Assembly (NCBI RefSeq): GCF_016592595.1
Contig: NZ_AP012977.1
Span: 1,341,912 to 1,405,911, forward strand
Origin: Abyssogena phaseoliformis symbiont OG214
GTDB lineage: Bacteria > Pseudomonadota > Gammaproteobacteria > PS1 > Pseudothioglobaceae
Direction of reading: 5' to 3'
DNA: 64,000 nucleotides
The notes below the pieces were generated by a model. That model was not told the origin of the DNA. It did not search any database and worked only from the letters and a program-made list of their open reading frames with translations. Positions 41,153-51,345 of the stretch are shown here, piece after piece. The first letter of the stretch is position 1. The number at the start of each line of letters is the position of its first letter. The position numbers were made by a program, and so were the translations under genes.

Positions 41153-42108
41153 TTAATTTACATTAATATGGCACTGGCTATCAATCACTTTAAAGCCGAT
41201 ATCATCTCGATAATAGGCGTTTTCCCAGTCAATTTTTTTCAAGTTTAGCGCATAAGCATTTTTTTGTGCATTTTTAGTGTCTATTCCAAGTGCAGTGGCA
41301 CATAAAACACGCCCGCCATTACTAATAACATTGCCACTATTCATCCTAGTGCCAGCGTGAAATACTTTTGCTGATGTGCCATCTTCTGGCAGGACAATCA
41401 CTTCATTAGAAGGATAAGTATTTGGATAACCATTGGCCGCTAGCACCACACCCAAAAACGCACGTTCATCCCATTCAATGCTTGCTTGGTCTAATTTTTG
41501 TTGCGTTGCCAATAAGCATAAGTCTGCTAAATTAGACTTAAGACGCATCATAATTGGCTGGGTTTCAGGGCCGCCAAAATGACAGTTATATTCCAATACT
41601 TTAAAATTATTATCTTGGTCAATCATCAGCTTGCGTATGAGCAATGATCACACCCTTGCCTGCAGCCAAGCCATCAGCCTTAATCACGATAGGTACGCCT
41701 TTATTTTTAACATGTTGAATGGCGGAGTTTACTTCGGTAAATACGTCGTAATACGCCGTAGGAATGTTATTACGCTCTAAAAAATCCTTTAAGATCTCTC
41801 CAGTTGTGAGACGGCCTAGCCTGAGTTGGCCCGAAAATTGCCGAGCCTTCGGCTTGAAAATGATCAACCACGCCTATTACCAGTGGCACTTCAGGACCAG
41901 CAATGGTTAAATTGACTTAATTGGTTTTTACAAAATTAATTAAACCCGCTATATCCTCTACAGCAATATCAACATTGGTCAATTTATTTTCTAACTGTGT
42001 GCCAGTATTACCAGGGGCAACAAACACTTGACTGACTGTATCAAATTTGGCACACTGCCAAGCCAAAACATATTCGCGACCACCACTACCAATAACTAAA
42101 ACATTCAT
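41153..42108 (-). pseudogene. purD: Phosphoribosylamine-glycine ligase, degraded
   Basis: PurD makes GAR, the second step of purine synthesis. From ATG 42108 the frame reads MNVLVIGSGGREYVLAWQ (family REHALAW) and meets a TAA after FVKTN. It continues with [19 protein letters not shown], shifts frame, gives VIKADGLAAGKGVIIAHTQA, then jumps to LMIDQDNNFKVLEYNC. About 100 residues in between, containing much of the ATP-grasp core, are deleted. FGGPETQ replaces the invariant FGDPETQ. Clearly non-functional. Confidence 0.9.
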
Positions 42109-42192
42109 AAGCACTCTATAATAAATTTTATATGTGACATAATTTGCGTACTGTCGCAATTAAACGACATTGATACGGTTGAATTAAACAAA

Positions 42193-42724
42193 TTAATGGC
42201 AATTGAACGCAAATAATAACCCATCAAGATGGCGTAATTTTGGAATGTTTTGCAAGATAAAATGCAAATCGTCCTCATGAGTTAACTGTTGCATTTTTTG
42301 ATTTCTATCTAACAAAGACTGCTGCCAATCTTTTGAAAGTAGGGCAAAAGTCTTATCTTTTTCAAGCATTAAATAAATGCGTTTAATAAGTTTGTCCTTT
42401 TTATCAAGGCTAATTTTATTAAAATGAAAATCAACATAGTCAGGCTTTAACAAATCATCTGCTAAATGCACCTCGGTATTAAACGGGTCAAACACTGATG
42501 CAATACACACTTCTACATTATTGAGCCCAATCACCAAACGATATACACCCGTTTTTAAGTAGCAAAAACAGCCAAATATCAACCAATTCATCTAAGTGGT
42601 CATCGACAGTATTAAAAGCTTGATCGCGGTTATAAACACTTTCACGCAGGCTTTTATCGCCCTTGATAGAATGCATTAAATTGTTATTAAAATAATAACC
42701 AACCAGTGCATCTTTTTTGTTCAT
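42193..42724 (-). pseudogene. Unidentified protein with one frameshift
   Basis: Two overlapping frames join at about 42545 (an A run) into a protein of roughly 177 residues. It starts MNKKDALVGYYFNNN at ATG 42724 and ends LDGLLFAFNCH. The sequence is soluble and charged with no motif that I recognise. It lies between the dead purD and truB genes. It may be a lineage-specific gene; whether it is dead or carries one error cannot be decided. Confidence 0.5.
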
Positions 42725-42752
42725 ACAAATAACCTTTTTTGGTGCAATTATC

Positions 42753-43631
42753 CTATTTTCTTGACGCTGTCCAGCCCAAAAATTGTTTTTTCTCATCAAA
42801 TAATTTCACTTTAAGCAATCCTTGCTTATCTGTTTGAACTTCTCTGCCAAACTTGATATCCACACTTTGGACCTCACTCAGGTAAACATCCTCAAGATTT
42901 AGTAGCATGGCTTCACTGGCAAAAATTTTCTCATCTAGTGTCTTGTGGATAATCATCTGATGCCAGCACCTCAAGGTCAGAAAATTTAAAGGTTTGGCTG
43001 ATATCAATATGTGCAAAACCTGTGCGCCTGAGTTCAACAACATGCGCACTACAATCTAGTTTTTTTACCAATATCTTCTATTAAAGTACGAATATAAGTG
43101 CCTTTAGAACACGTTACTTCAAGCGAAAGTATGCCATTTTCATATCCAAGATAAATAATTTTATGAATGGTAGCTGGACGTGGTTCTCTTTTTACTTCTA
43201 TGCCTTATCTGGCAAGTTTATACAATGGTTGCCCATTTCTTTTGAGTGCTGAATACATAGGCAGAATCTGCAAAATACTACCCTTAAAGCTTATAGCCTT
43301 AGCAATTTCACTGTCACTTAAATGCTCAAAAGGCTGGGTTTTGATAATACTGCCTTCGCAATCACCTGTATCGCTCATTTGCCCCAACTTACCACGCATA
43401 AAATAACATTTATCATCCTCTAGTAAAAATTGTGCAATTTTAGTCGCCCGCCCTAAACAGATTGACAAAATACCACTGGCTAAAGGATCTAGTGCACCCG
43501 TATGTCCCGCCTTCTTGGCAAAGAAAAGTCATTTTACTTTTTATAAAGCAGCATTAGAACTTAAGCCAAAATCTTTATCTAATAAAACAATACCATTAAT
43601 GCCTCTACCTTTTTGGATTGCGTCTTGACAT
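42753..43631 (-). pseudogene. truB: tRNA pseudouridine-55 synthase, nonsense and frameshift pseudogene
   Basis: TruB makes the T-loop pseudouridine of tRNAs. From ATG 43631 (MSRRNP) the frame shifts at an A run. INGIVLLDKDFGLSSNAAL follows, with TAA and TGA in frame, then the catalytic GHTGALDPLASGIL. MYSALKRNGQPLYKLAR comes next, then another in-frame TAA and GIEVKREPRPATIH. A seven-A run then shifts the frame before HVVELRRTGFAH. The C-terminal part ends at 42753. It keeps its operon place after rbfA, but with at least three nonsense codons and two frameshifts. Confidence 0.92.
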
Positions 43632-43655
43632 GGGATGAGTTCGTGCAACAGTTTG

Positions 43656-44003
43656 TTAAAGTTTAGACAATAGTTGTTTAATCCTTGCGCCTGTGTTAGG
43701 CGCAGGGTCAAAGATAAATCTAAGTGCAGGTGTGTGACGAAGTTCTAGCGTTTTTGACAAACGAGAACGAAAAAAGCCACTGGCTTTAGCAAGTAGTGGC
43801 TTAACCACTGCTTTGTCTTCCTTAGTGACCGTATAAAAAACCTTGGCACTGCTTAGATCACGACTTGCCAATACATCGGTAATCACCACGCCACTTAATC
43901 TTGGGTCTTTGGTGGTAGTCCTTAATAATAGCGTTAACTCACGGCGAATAAGTTCGTTAATTCTTTCAATTCTATAAGAGGCTTGTTCTAACACTTGTAT
44001 CAA
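43656..44003 (-). CDS. rbfA: Ribosome-binding factor A
   Basis: Cold-shock 30S maturation factor. The 115 residues include YRIERINELIRRELTLLL, DPRLSGVVITDV and LELRHTPALRFIFD, the KH-like RbfA core. It starts 8 nt after infB and is the last intact gene of the rimP-nusA-infB-rbfA operon. Confidence 0.95.
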   Translation of the reverse strand: MIQVLEQASYRIERINELIRRELTLLLRTTTKDPRLSGVVITDVLASRDLSSAKVFYTVTKEDKAVVKPLLAKASGFFRSRLSKTLELRHTPALRFIFDPAPNTGARIKQLLSKL

Positions 44004-44011
44004 AAATCCAA

Positions 44012-46450
44012 TTAGAGTGTGCGCGTTCTTTCAACACGCTCAAAGACTTCTATCTGGTCACCTGGCTGAACATCTCTGTAATTAAGGACGCCAATACCAC
44101 ATTCAGTGCCTGATTTCACTTCATTAACATCATCCTTAAAGCGTCTTAGTGATTCTAGCTCGCCTTCAAAAATAACCGCACTATCGCGCAATACTCGAAT
44201 TAGACTGTCACGTCTAACCACACCTTCCTCAACCATACATCCTGCAATGTCACCCATTTTTTGAGATCTGAATACATCCTTAACAGAGGCAATGCCAATA
44301 ATATTTTCACTAAGTTCAGGGCTGAGTAAACCGCTCATAATCGCCTTCACATCATCAATTAAGTTATAAATAATTGAGTAATATTCAACACGAACACCTT
44401 CATTGTCAGCCGTTTTACGTGCAACAGCATCAGCACGCACGTTAAAGCCAAGCACCAAAGCATTAGAAGTTGCTGCCAGTGTAATATCAGTATTGTTAAT
44501 ACCGCCAACACCACTTGATATTACTTTTACTCTAACTTCATCCGTTGATAATTCTTCCAAGGCTTCAATCAATGCTTGCGCTGAACCTCTAACGTCCGCT
44601 TTAAGCAATACATTAACAGTCGAAACATCGCCTTCTTCCATTTTCATTAAGAAGTTCTCCATCTTCGATGCTTGTTGTTTTTGTAATTGCGCCTCACGGT
44701 CTTTGGCTTTTCTAAAATCAGCCACCTCACGAGCCTTGCGCTCACTATCCACCACTAACACTTCATCACCAGAGTTAGGCACACCAGATAAGCCCAGCAC
44801 TTCTACAGGCATTGACGGTGTGGCTGATTTAAGCACTTTGCCTTTGTCATCCACAATTTGCTTCACTTTGCCATATTCAAATCCAGCAATCATGATATCG
44901 CCTTTGTTCAACGTGCCCGATTGCACCAAAATCGTGGTGACTTTGCCACGGCCTTTTTCAAGGCGTGCTTCTAGCACAGTACCGTATGCTGGTGCTTTAA
45001 TCACCGCTGAAAATTCTAAAACCTCAGCAGTTAGTGAGATTGCGTCTAATAAAGCATCCACACCTTCGCCAGTATACGCTGATACGGGTATCGTCATTAC
45101 GTCGCCACCCCAATCTTCAGAGATAACATTATGCGTTGAAAGAACTTGCTTAATTTTATCAATATCCACCCCTTCTTTGTCTATCTTATTAATGGCAACA
45201 ATCATTGACACACCTGCAGTTTGTGCGTGTTTGATGGACTCAATCGTTTGTGGCATCACGCCATCATCAGCAGCCACCACCAAAATAACAATATCGGTCA
45301 CATTAGCACCACGAGAGCGCATTTTTGAAAATGCCTCATGTCCTGGTGTGTCAATAAAAGTAATGGTGTTACCGTTTGACTGAACTTGATAAGCACCGAT
45401 ATGTTGCGTAATACCGCCAGCTTCACTGTTTACTACCTTGGCTTTACGAATGTAGTCAAGCAATGAGGTTTTGCCATGGTCAACATGACCCATAATGGTT
45501 ACAACAGGTGGTCTAGCACTTTCATTACCACTAGATTTTGACTGCTCAATTAACACATCTTCAATGGTTTCTCCAACACTAGCAATGCCTTTATGCCCCA
45601 TTTCTTCTACAACTAACATGGCGGTATCTTGGTCAATCACATCATTCAGTGTTACCATAACACCCATGTCCATCAACACTTTAAGCACTTCTCCAGCTTT
45701 GGTGGCCATCTTTTGTGCGAGTTCGGTTACTTTAATATTCTCAGCAATAGCGATTTCATGAATCATTTTGTCAACAGGCTTTTGAAAGGCATGTTGCGCC
45801 TGCTCTTCTTGTACTTTTTGTGACAAGCGTGTTCTGTCTTTTTTCTTCAGCTTTCGATTTGGATTATGTCTAGCAACATGAAGTTGCCTGCGAGTATTAT
45901 TACCACTAAGTGCATTATGCAAGCGTTTAGATTTTTTATCTTCTTTAGACTTATCCGTTATTTTAGGTTTTTCAACTTTTTTTGCAGTTTCTTGCACTGG
46001 CGCTTGTTTAGCCGTTTCTTTCTGGGCTTTTAACGCCTCTGCTTGGGTTTTTTGCAAACGCACCATCTCCAAACGCTTAGCATCTTGGGCTAATAATTTT
46101 TCATCTGCATCACGACCAGCATCCAAGGCAGCTTGAGCAGCTTCATTAGCAGCGATTTCAGGCTGTTCATCAGTCGTTGTGGCTGACTTTGTAAGGCGTT
46201 TTTTCTTAACTTGCACCTTAACACCACTTGCTGAACTGGCACTGGACTTAGTATCTGCCTTACGAGAGACAGACATACTAGATTTACTACTTGAGCGTTT
46301 TGAAAGACTGCTCATCAAAATTTTTCTTTCTTCTGCTGAAATGGCAGAGTCTGAATTTTTACCATCAACGCCAGCATTAGCCAGAATTGTGATTACCTCA
46401 CCAGGCGTCTTTTTCAATAATTTAGAGAGTGTTTGAACTGTATGTGCCAT
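44012..46450 (-). CDS. infB: Translation initiation factor IF-2
   Basis: GTPase that brings fMet-tRNA to the ribosome. The 812 residues have an IF2_N domain ([19 protein letters not shown]) and a lysine/alanine-rich linker (60-220). The G domain carries G1 [12 protein letters not shown] (about residues 320-331), G3 DTPGHEAF and G4 AINKIDK. Domains II-IV include [12 protein letters not shown]. It is complete, which shows that reading frames in this region are reliably represented. Confidence 0.97.
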   Translation of the reverse strand: MAHTVQTLSKLLKKTPGEVITILANAGVDGKNSDSAISAEERKILMSSLSKRSSSKSSMSVSRKADTKSSASSASGVKVQVKKKRLTKSATTTDEQPEIAANEAAQAALDAGRDADEKLLAQDAKRLEMVRLQKTQAEALKAQKETAKQAPVQETAKKVEKPKITDKSKEDKKSKRLHNALSGNNTRRQLHVARHNPNRKLKKKDRTRLSQKVQEEQAQHAFQKPVDKMIHEIAIAENIKVTELAQKMATKAGEVLKVLMDMGVMVTLNDVIDQDTAMLVVEEMGHKGIASVGETIEDVLIEQSKSSGNESARPPVVTIMGHVDHGKTSLLDYIRKAKVVNSEAGGITQHIGAYQVQSNGNTITFIDTPGHEAFSKMRSRGANVTDIVILVVAADDGVMPQTIESIKHAQTAGVSMIVAINKIDKEGVDIDKIKQVLSTHNVISEDWGGDVMTIPVSAYTGEGVDALLDAISLTAEVLEFSAVIKAPAYGTVLEARLEKGRGKVTTILVQSGTLNKGDIMIAGFEYGKVKQIVDDKGKVLKSATPSMPVEVLGLSGVPNSGDEVLVVDSERKAREVADFRKAKDREAQLQKQQASKMENFLMKMEEGDVSTVNVLLKADVRGSAQALIEALEELSTDEVRVKVISSGVGGINNTDITLAATSNALVLGFNVRADAVARKTADNEGVRVEYYSIIYNLIDDVKAIMSGLLSPELSENIIGIASVKDVFRSQKMGDIAGCMVEEGVVRRDSLIRVLRDSAVIFEGELESLRRFKDDVNEVKSGTECGIGVLNYRDVQPGDQIEVFERVERTRTL

Positions 46451-46507
46451 AATGCTTGCCTATATTTTTTTTATAATTATTAACTTAAAATAAATTCTAA
46501 CGCTAAA

Positions 46508-47983
46508 TTAATCAAACCATCCTTCATTTTCTCTTGCGGTCATGATAACACTGGATGCTATTTCGGTATCCATATCTTGAATATCAAGCAATTCATCGAT
46601 AGATAACTCCGCTAAGTCATCAACAGTGACAATGTCTGCTTCAATTAATGCACTCGCCAAATCCTCACTAACGCCTTCAACACTCATGAGCACCTCAGAA
46701 GCTTCAGTATCCCCCAAGGCCTGTACTAATTGTGCATCTGATGCGCGCTCTTGAAGCTCTTCAACCATTGATGCATCAAACTCTTCTATGCTTTCTAAGA
46801 CTTGTGCATCTGCATCAACCAGCTCATCCACACTGCCAAACCCTTCTTCAATCAACACGCCTGCTACTTCAGAATCAACACCTAATTGATCGGCAAGTTT
46901 ATCGCTAATTTTTAGCATCTCCTGTGCTTGTTTCTCATCAGCTTGGGTTGTTGACATTACATTTAATTTCCAGCCAGTCAAACGAGAAGCAAGCTTAATG
47001 TTTTGACCACCACGACCAATGGCCAATGCCAACTGGTCATCCTCAACCGCAATGTCCATTGAATGCTTATCTTCATCAACAATAATTGAACTCACCTGTG
47101 CAGGTGCCATTGCATTAATCACAAATTGTGCAGAATCCTCATCCCAAAGAATGATATCAACACGCTCAGCATTTAGCTCATTTGATACCGCCTGAACACG
47201 CGCACCACGCATACCAATACAAGAACCGATGGGATCTATACGCTTGTCTTTAGCCCTGACTGCTAGTTTCGAGCGCAAACCTGGATCTCTACTACCACCC
47301 ATAATCTCAATCACGCCTTCAGAAGTTTCAGGCACTTCCATTTTAAACAGTTCAATCATCATTTCAGGCACACTGCGCGATAGGAAAATTTGCGCACCAC
47401 GAACAGAGGATTTCACCTCTTTAATATAGGCCCTTAAACGGTCATTTTTACGCACTGATTCATTAGGAATAAGGTCAAATTTAGGAATCATGCCATCAAC
47501 ACCGCCCATATCCACATAAACATTACCTCTATCAACGCGCTTAACCGTAACCATAATCACTTCGCCAATACGAGCGGAATAATCATTAACAATCACCCCT
47601 CTTTCTGCCTCACGAACCTTTTGGATAATCACTTGCTTAACAATTTGTGCTGCAATACGACCAAACTCTTGTGTTTCGATTGGCTTACGCACGTAATCAT
47701 CAACTGCTATACCACTTGCTTCTTTTGCATAAATGTGTAATTCTGAATCAAACTCAGTACCATCATCATCAACAAACGACTCGCCATCTGCCACAACCAT
47801 CCATCGCCTAAAGGTTAAAAATTCGCCCGTTTGTCTATCAATTTCAACATGCGCATCAATATTATTGCGTTTTTTTGTCGCAATAGCCAACGCCTCTTCT
47901 AATGACTCAAGCACCTCCTCTTTAGAGATATTTTTCTCGTTTGAAATTGCCTCAACCATTAAAAATAATTCTTTGCCGTCCAT
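46508..47983 (-). CDS. nusA: Transcription termination/antitermination factor NusA
   Basis: Binds RNA polymerase and modulates pausing, termination and antitermination. The 491 residues show an N-terminal domain, S1 (IMVTVKRVDRGNVYVDMGGV about 145-164) and two KH domains (GSCIGMRGARVQAVSNEL, AIGRGGQNIKLASRLTGW). Two C-terminal acidic helix-hairpin repeats end in ARENEGWFD. It sits between rimP (32 nt) and infB (57 nt). Confidence 0.96.
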   Translation of the reverse strand: MDGKELFLMVEAISNEKNISKEEVLESLEEALAIATKKRNNIDAHVEIDRQTGEFLTFRRWMVVADGESFVDDDGTEFDSELHIYAKEASGIAVDDYVRKPIETQEFGRIAAQIVKQVIIQKVREAERGVIVNDYSARIGEVIMVTVKRVDRGNVYVDMGGVDGMIPKFDLIPNESVRKNDRLRAYIKEVKSSVRGAQIFLSRSVPEMMIELFKMEVPETSEGVIEIMGGSRDPGLRSKLAVRAKDKRIDPIGSCIGMRGARVQAVSNELNAERVDIILWDEDSAQFVINAMAPAQVSSIIVDEDKHSMDIAVEDDQLALAIGRGGQNIKLASRLTGWKLNVMSTTQADEKQAQEMLKISDKLADQLGVDSEVAGVLIEEGFGSVDELVDADAQVLESIEEFDASMVEELQERASDAQLVQALGDTEASEVLMSVEGVSEDLASALIEADIVTVDDLAELSIDELLDIQDMDTEIASSVIMTARENEGWFD

Positions 47984-48015
47984 AGTCTTTATTCTCCTAA
48001 ATTGCCCAATTGGGC

Positions 48016-48477
48016 TTAAAAACCAACCACTAAATTTGCTTTTTCAATCAGGTTAATATCCAAAATAACTGAACCCAATTCATCGACTAACTCAATCGTA
48101 TTATCAACCTCGTTAACACAACCAATTGCGCCAAAAAAATTACGCCGCCCATCAATCGGCCTAACCATACGCAATTTAATATCAGCGCCTAAAAAACGCT
48201 GATAATGCCCCTTATGAAACAATGGGCGCTCAATACCAGGTGATGAAACCTCCAAGGTGTATTGTCCACTAATCGGCTCTTCCACATCAAAAATACTACT
48301 CAATTGATGAGAGACTTTTTCACAATCATTAACGCCAACGCCTTTATCTGTATCAATAAAAACCCTTAAGATGCTGTGCTTACCGCTAGCAACGTATTCA
48401 ATGCCCACTAATTCATAGCCCATGTCTTCAATAACAGGCTCAATTAAATGGGTAATTTTGTCAGTCACTTTTGCCAT
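48016..48477 (-). CDS. rimP: Ribosome maturation factor RimP
   Basis: Assists 30S assembly. It has 153 residues with LIEPVIEDMGYELVGIEY at the N terminus and the family motif LEVSSPGIERPLFHKGHYQR (about 83-102). It is the first gene of the nusA-infB operon, downstream of tRNA-fMet and its terminator. Confidence 0.95.
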   Translation of the reverse strand: MAKVTDKITHLIEPVIEDMGYELVGIEYVASGKHSILRVFIDTDKGVGVNDCEKVSHQLSSIFDVEEPISGQYTLEVSSPGIERPLFHKGHYQRFLGADIKLRMVRPIDGRRNFFGAIGCVNEVDNTIELVDELGSVILDINLIEKANLVVGF

Positions 48478-48510
48478 ATATTTCTACTCGTTTACCTTTC
48501 TACGCATAAC

Positions 48511-48531
48511 AAAAAACCCCTAGAAAGGGGG
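48511..48531 (-). terminator. Terminator between tRNA-fMet and rimP
   Basis: On the minus strand CCCCT and AGGGG form a 5-bp stem with a 4-nt loop, followed by six T (48516-48511). It lies 45 nt after the tRNA-fMet 3' end. It could end the tRNA transcript or attenuate read-through into rimP-nusA. Confidence 0.65.
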
Positions 48532-48575
48532 TCTTAATCAACTCTTTTATTAACAAAATAAAAAAAGCACTTAAC

Positions 48576-48652
48576 TGGTAGCGGGGACAGGATTTGAACC
48601 TATGACCTTCGGGTTATGAGCCCAACGAGCTACCGAACTGCTCCACCCCGCA
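48576..48652 (-). tRNA. tRNA-fMet (initiator, anticodon CAT)
   Basis: A 77-nt cloverleaf with encoded CCA. The anticodon stem carries the three G-C pairs typical of initiators (GGGCTCATAACCC), and the D arm has GTGGAGCAG. Position 1 against 72 is T-T, an unpaired end as required of initiator tRNA (C-A in Escherichia coli). The sequence upstream of the nusA operon matches the widespread metY-rimP-nusA arrangement. Confidence 0.93.
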
Positions 48653-48688
48653 CTAAAGGGTATAGATTATACACTATAATATTTCAAT

Positions 48689-49651
48689 ATGAAAAAAATA
48701 AAAATTGCCGTATTAATGGATAATATCAGCACTATTAATCCAAAAAAAGACTCTTCCTTGGCCATGATGTTAGAAGCATCAAAACGAGGTTGGAAGATTT
48801 ACACCTTTAACACTACTGATTTGTTCGCTCAAGATGGCTCAGTATTTGCTGATTGTGCAAGAACCACAGTTAGTGATAATCTTAATCACTGGTTTGAAAA
48901 AGAAACCAATATAATCATGACGCTTGATGCGTTTGACGTCATTTTAATGCGTAAAGACCCGCCATTTGATATGGACTATATCTATAGCACTTATTTATTG
49001 GAGCAAGCTGAAAATAAAGGCGTGTTGGTCGTTAATAAGCCCCAATCCTTGCGTGATGCCAATGAGAAATTATTTGCCCTTAATTTCCCACATTGCATAC
49101 CCAAAACGCTAGTTAGTGCTAACCAAAGCAAAATTAAAGCCTTTATAAAAACGCAAAATACTGCTGTCATCAAACCACTTGATGGCATGGGTGGGTGTGA
49201 TATCTTTAAATTTGAAACGCATGATACAACCATAGATACCATATTAAAACGCCTAACAAACAATGGCAAACGCCCAATCATGGCTCAAGAGTTTTTATCT
49301 GACATTGATAAGGGCGACAAACGTATTTTGTTGATTAACGGCAAACCAATCGATTATGCACTTGCTCGCATTCCTGCCAAGGGTAGTTTTAAAGGCAACC
49401 TTGCTGCTGGTGCTAAAGGTGTTGGACAGCCATTAAGTGATAGAGATAGATATCTATGCGAACAAATCTCGCCCACACTTAAAGCCAAAGGTTTAATGTT
49501 TGTTGGGCTAGATGTCATTGGTGATTATATTACTGAGATTAACGTTACCAGTCCGACTTGCATTCGCGAGCTAGATGCACAGTTTAACCTTAATATTGCA
49601 GGTAAATTGTTTGATGTTATTGAACAAGAGATTAACACTGATTGCTATTGA
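48689..49651 (+). CDS. gshB: Glutathione synthase
   Basis: ATP-grasp ligase adding glycine to gamma-glutamylcysteine. The 320 residues include LMRKDPPFDMDYIYSTYLLE, VVNKPQSLRDANEKLFAL, KPLDGMGGCDIFKF and GEITEIN-like YITEINVTSPT. It is complete. Its end overlaps the convergent crcB end by 7 nt. gshA is not in the window. Confidence 0.96.
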   Translation: MKKIKIAVLMDNISTINPKKDSSLAMMLEASKRGWKIYTFNTTDLFAQDGSVFADCARTTVSDNLNHWFEKETNIIMTLDAFDVILMRKDPPFDMDYIYSTYLLEQAENKGVLVVNKPQSLRDANEKLFALNFPHCIPKTLVSANQSKIKAFIKTQNTAVIKPLDGMGGCDIFKFETHDTTIDTILKRLTNNGKRPIMAQEFLSDIDKGDKRILLINGKPIDYALARIPAKGSFKGNLAAGAKGVGQPLSDRDRYLCEQISPTLKAKGLMFVGLDVIGDYITEINVTSPTCIRELDAQFNLNIAGKLFDVIEQEINTDCY

Positions 49652-50040
49652 GGAATCAATAAATATCGGGTCAATACCACGCCTATACTAGCAGCAGACA
49701 GAGATAAGGCAACGTTAAGCAAAATATTAAACCCCGCTTGTCCGTAATGCCCAAGGCTAATCATTTCAATAGACTCCCAAGATAAAGTTGACATGGTGGT
49801 TAATGAACCCGTTAAACCAATCAGCAACATCAACCGATATGCTTCATGTAAGGCAGCTTTTTCAAGCACAATCACCACCAATATGCCTGCCAAAAATGAG
49901 CCCAAGACATTCACGCCTAAAGTGCCATAAGGAAAACCTGAACCAAGTGTGGCATTCATTAATTGGGTTAAGTAATAACGCATACTGGCGCCAATAGTTG
50001 CACCGATACCAATTGCTAAAACTGTGGGTAAAACACTCAT
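49645..50040 (-). CDS. crcB: Fluoride ion channel CrcB
   Basis: Small dual-topology membrane channel exporting fluoride. The 131 residues form four helices. Typical pieces are GATIGASMRYYLTQL, PYGTLGVNVLGSFLAG (about 38-53) and LTGSLTTMSTLSWE. The start overlaps the rarA stop by one base, so it is expressed with rarA; no fluoride riboswitch can fit there. Confidence 0.9.
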   Translation of the reverse strand: MSVLPTVLAIGIGATIGASMRYYLTQLMNATLGSGFPYGTLGVNVLGSFLAGILVVIVLEKAALHEAYRLMLLIGLTGSLTTMSTLSWESIEMISLGHYGQAGFNILLNVALSLSAASIGVVLTRYLLIPQ

Positions 50041-51290
50041 TACAAACCTCTTAATTGTTTCAATTTTTCACCAATTTTAATCTCTAAACCTCGATTACTA
50101 GGCTGGTAATAAGCTTGTTCGCCCAATTCACTGGGAAAATAAGTCTGCCCACGTACAAATGCATCGGACTCATCATGTGCATAGCGATACTTTTTTCCAT
50201 AACCTAATTCATCCATCAACTGGGTCGGCGCATTGCACAAATGTTTTGGTACAGGTAAACCTGGCGTTTCTTTGGCCTCGGCCATCGCTTGGTTAAATGC
50301 TTTATACACGGCATTAGATTTCGGCGCAACTGCACAATACACCACAGCTTGAGCAATGGCTCGATTGCCTTCTTTAGCGCCCACACGTGCAAATACATCC
50401 CAAGCATTAAGTGTAATTTCTAGCGCACGTGGATCAGCATTACCAATGTCTTCTGAGGCAATTGCCAACAAACGCCTAGTAATCGTTTTTGTATCGCACC
50501 CAGAAACCAGCATTCTTGCCATCCAATACAAAGCCCCATCAGGAGACGAGCCACGTACTGATTTATGAAAAGCAGACAATTGTTGATAAAAAACATCGCC
50601 ACCTTTATCAAAGATACTGATTTTGTCTTGTAATAGCTGATTGAGCGATTCAGTATTTAATAAGGTTAATCCTGACAAAGAAATTTGCTCTACAATATTA
50701 ATCAGTCGACGTGCATCACCACTACTTGCACTAATAATCTGCATTCTAAGTACTTCATTTGGCAAAGTTAGTGACTCATGCTTGAACGCTCTTTGTAATA
50801 TTTGCTCAAGCTCTTGTGTATTTAGCGCATTTAATGTATAAACGCTTAAACGCGAAAGTAACGCCTTATTAATTTCAAAAGAAGGATTCTCAGTCGTTGC
50901 CCCAATCAACATCAATAAGCCCGATTCAATATGTGGCAAAAATCCATCTTGCTGGACTTTATTAAAACGATGAATTTCATCCACAAACAGTAGCGTTTGT
51001 TTGCCAATTTTCTGAAATTTCTTAGCATTCTCAACCACTGCTCGCAATTCTTTCACCCCATCTAACACAGCACTTAGTTGTTCAAAATGCCCTTTAACTT
51101 GGCTGGCAATAATCCTTGCTAAAGTGGTTTTTCCCGTACCTGATGGCCCCCATAAAATCATTGAGTGTAATCGTTGGCTATCAATCGCTTGGCGAAATGG
51201 ATGTTGGGTATTGAGTAAATGTGATTGACCAAAAAAATCATCTAAATTTTTTGGTCTTAACGTTTCGGCAAGTGGTCTATGGTTAGACAT
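50040..51290 (-). CDS. rarA: Replication-associated recombination ATPase RarA
   Basis: AAA+ protein (MgsA/WHIP family) acting at stalled forks. The 416 residues start [20 protein letters not shown]. They have Walker [16 protein letters not shown] (about 47-61), Walker [23 protein letters not shown] and the C-terminal MgsA domain ([21 protein letters not shown]). It is complete and coupled to crcB. Confidence 0.95.
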   Translation of the reverse strand: MSNHRPLAETLRPKNLDDFFGQSHLLNTQHPFRQAIDSQRLHSMILWGPSGTGKTTLARIIASQVKGHFEQLSAVLDGVKELRAVVENAKKFQKIGKQTLLFVDEIHRFNKVQQDGFLPHIESGLLMLIGATTENPSFEINKALLSRLSVYTLNALNTQELEQILQRAFKHESLTLPNEVLRMQIISASSGDARRLINIVEQISLSGLTLLNTESLNQLLQDKISIFDKGGDVFYQQLSAFHKSVRGSSPDGALYWMARMLVSGCDTKTITRRLLAIASEDIGNADPRALEITLNAWDVFARVGAKEGNRAIAQAVVYCAVAPKSNAVYKAFNQAMAEAKETPGLPVPKHLCNAPTQLMDELGYGKKYRYAHDESDAFVRGQTYFPSELGEQAYYQPSNRGLEIKIGEKLKQLRGL

Positions 51291-51345
51291 GTTTTTATTT
51301 TAATCAATTACAAAACAAACACTCAATTATAACCAAGATTTTGTC

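Noticed and set aside
44403..45383. Long open frame of 326 codons on the plus strand opposite infB
   Set aside because: It lies entirely antisense to the conserved infB G domain and has the Ser/Thr/Ala-rich character of a mirror frame; no family motif.
49645..50040. Fluoride riboswitch in front of crcB
   Set aside because: crcB starts inside the rarA stop codon, leaving no leader for a riboswitch.
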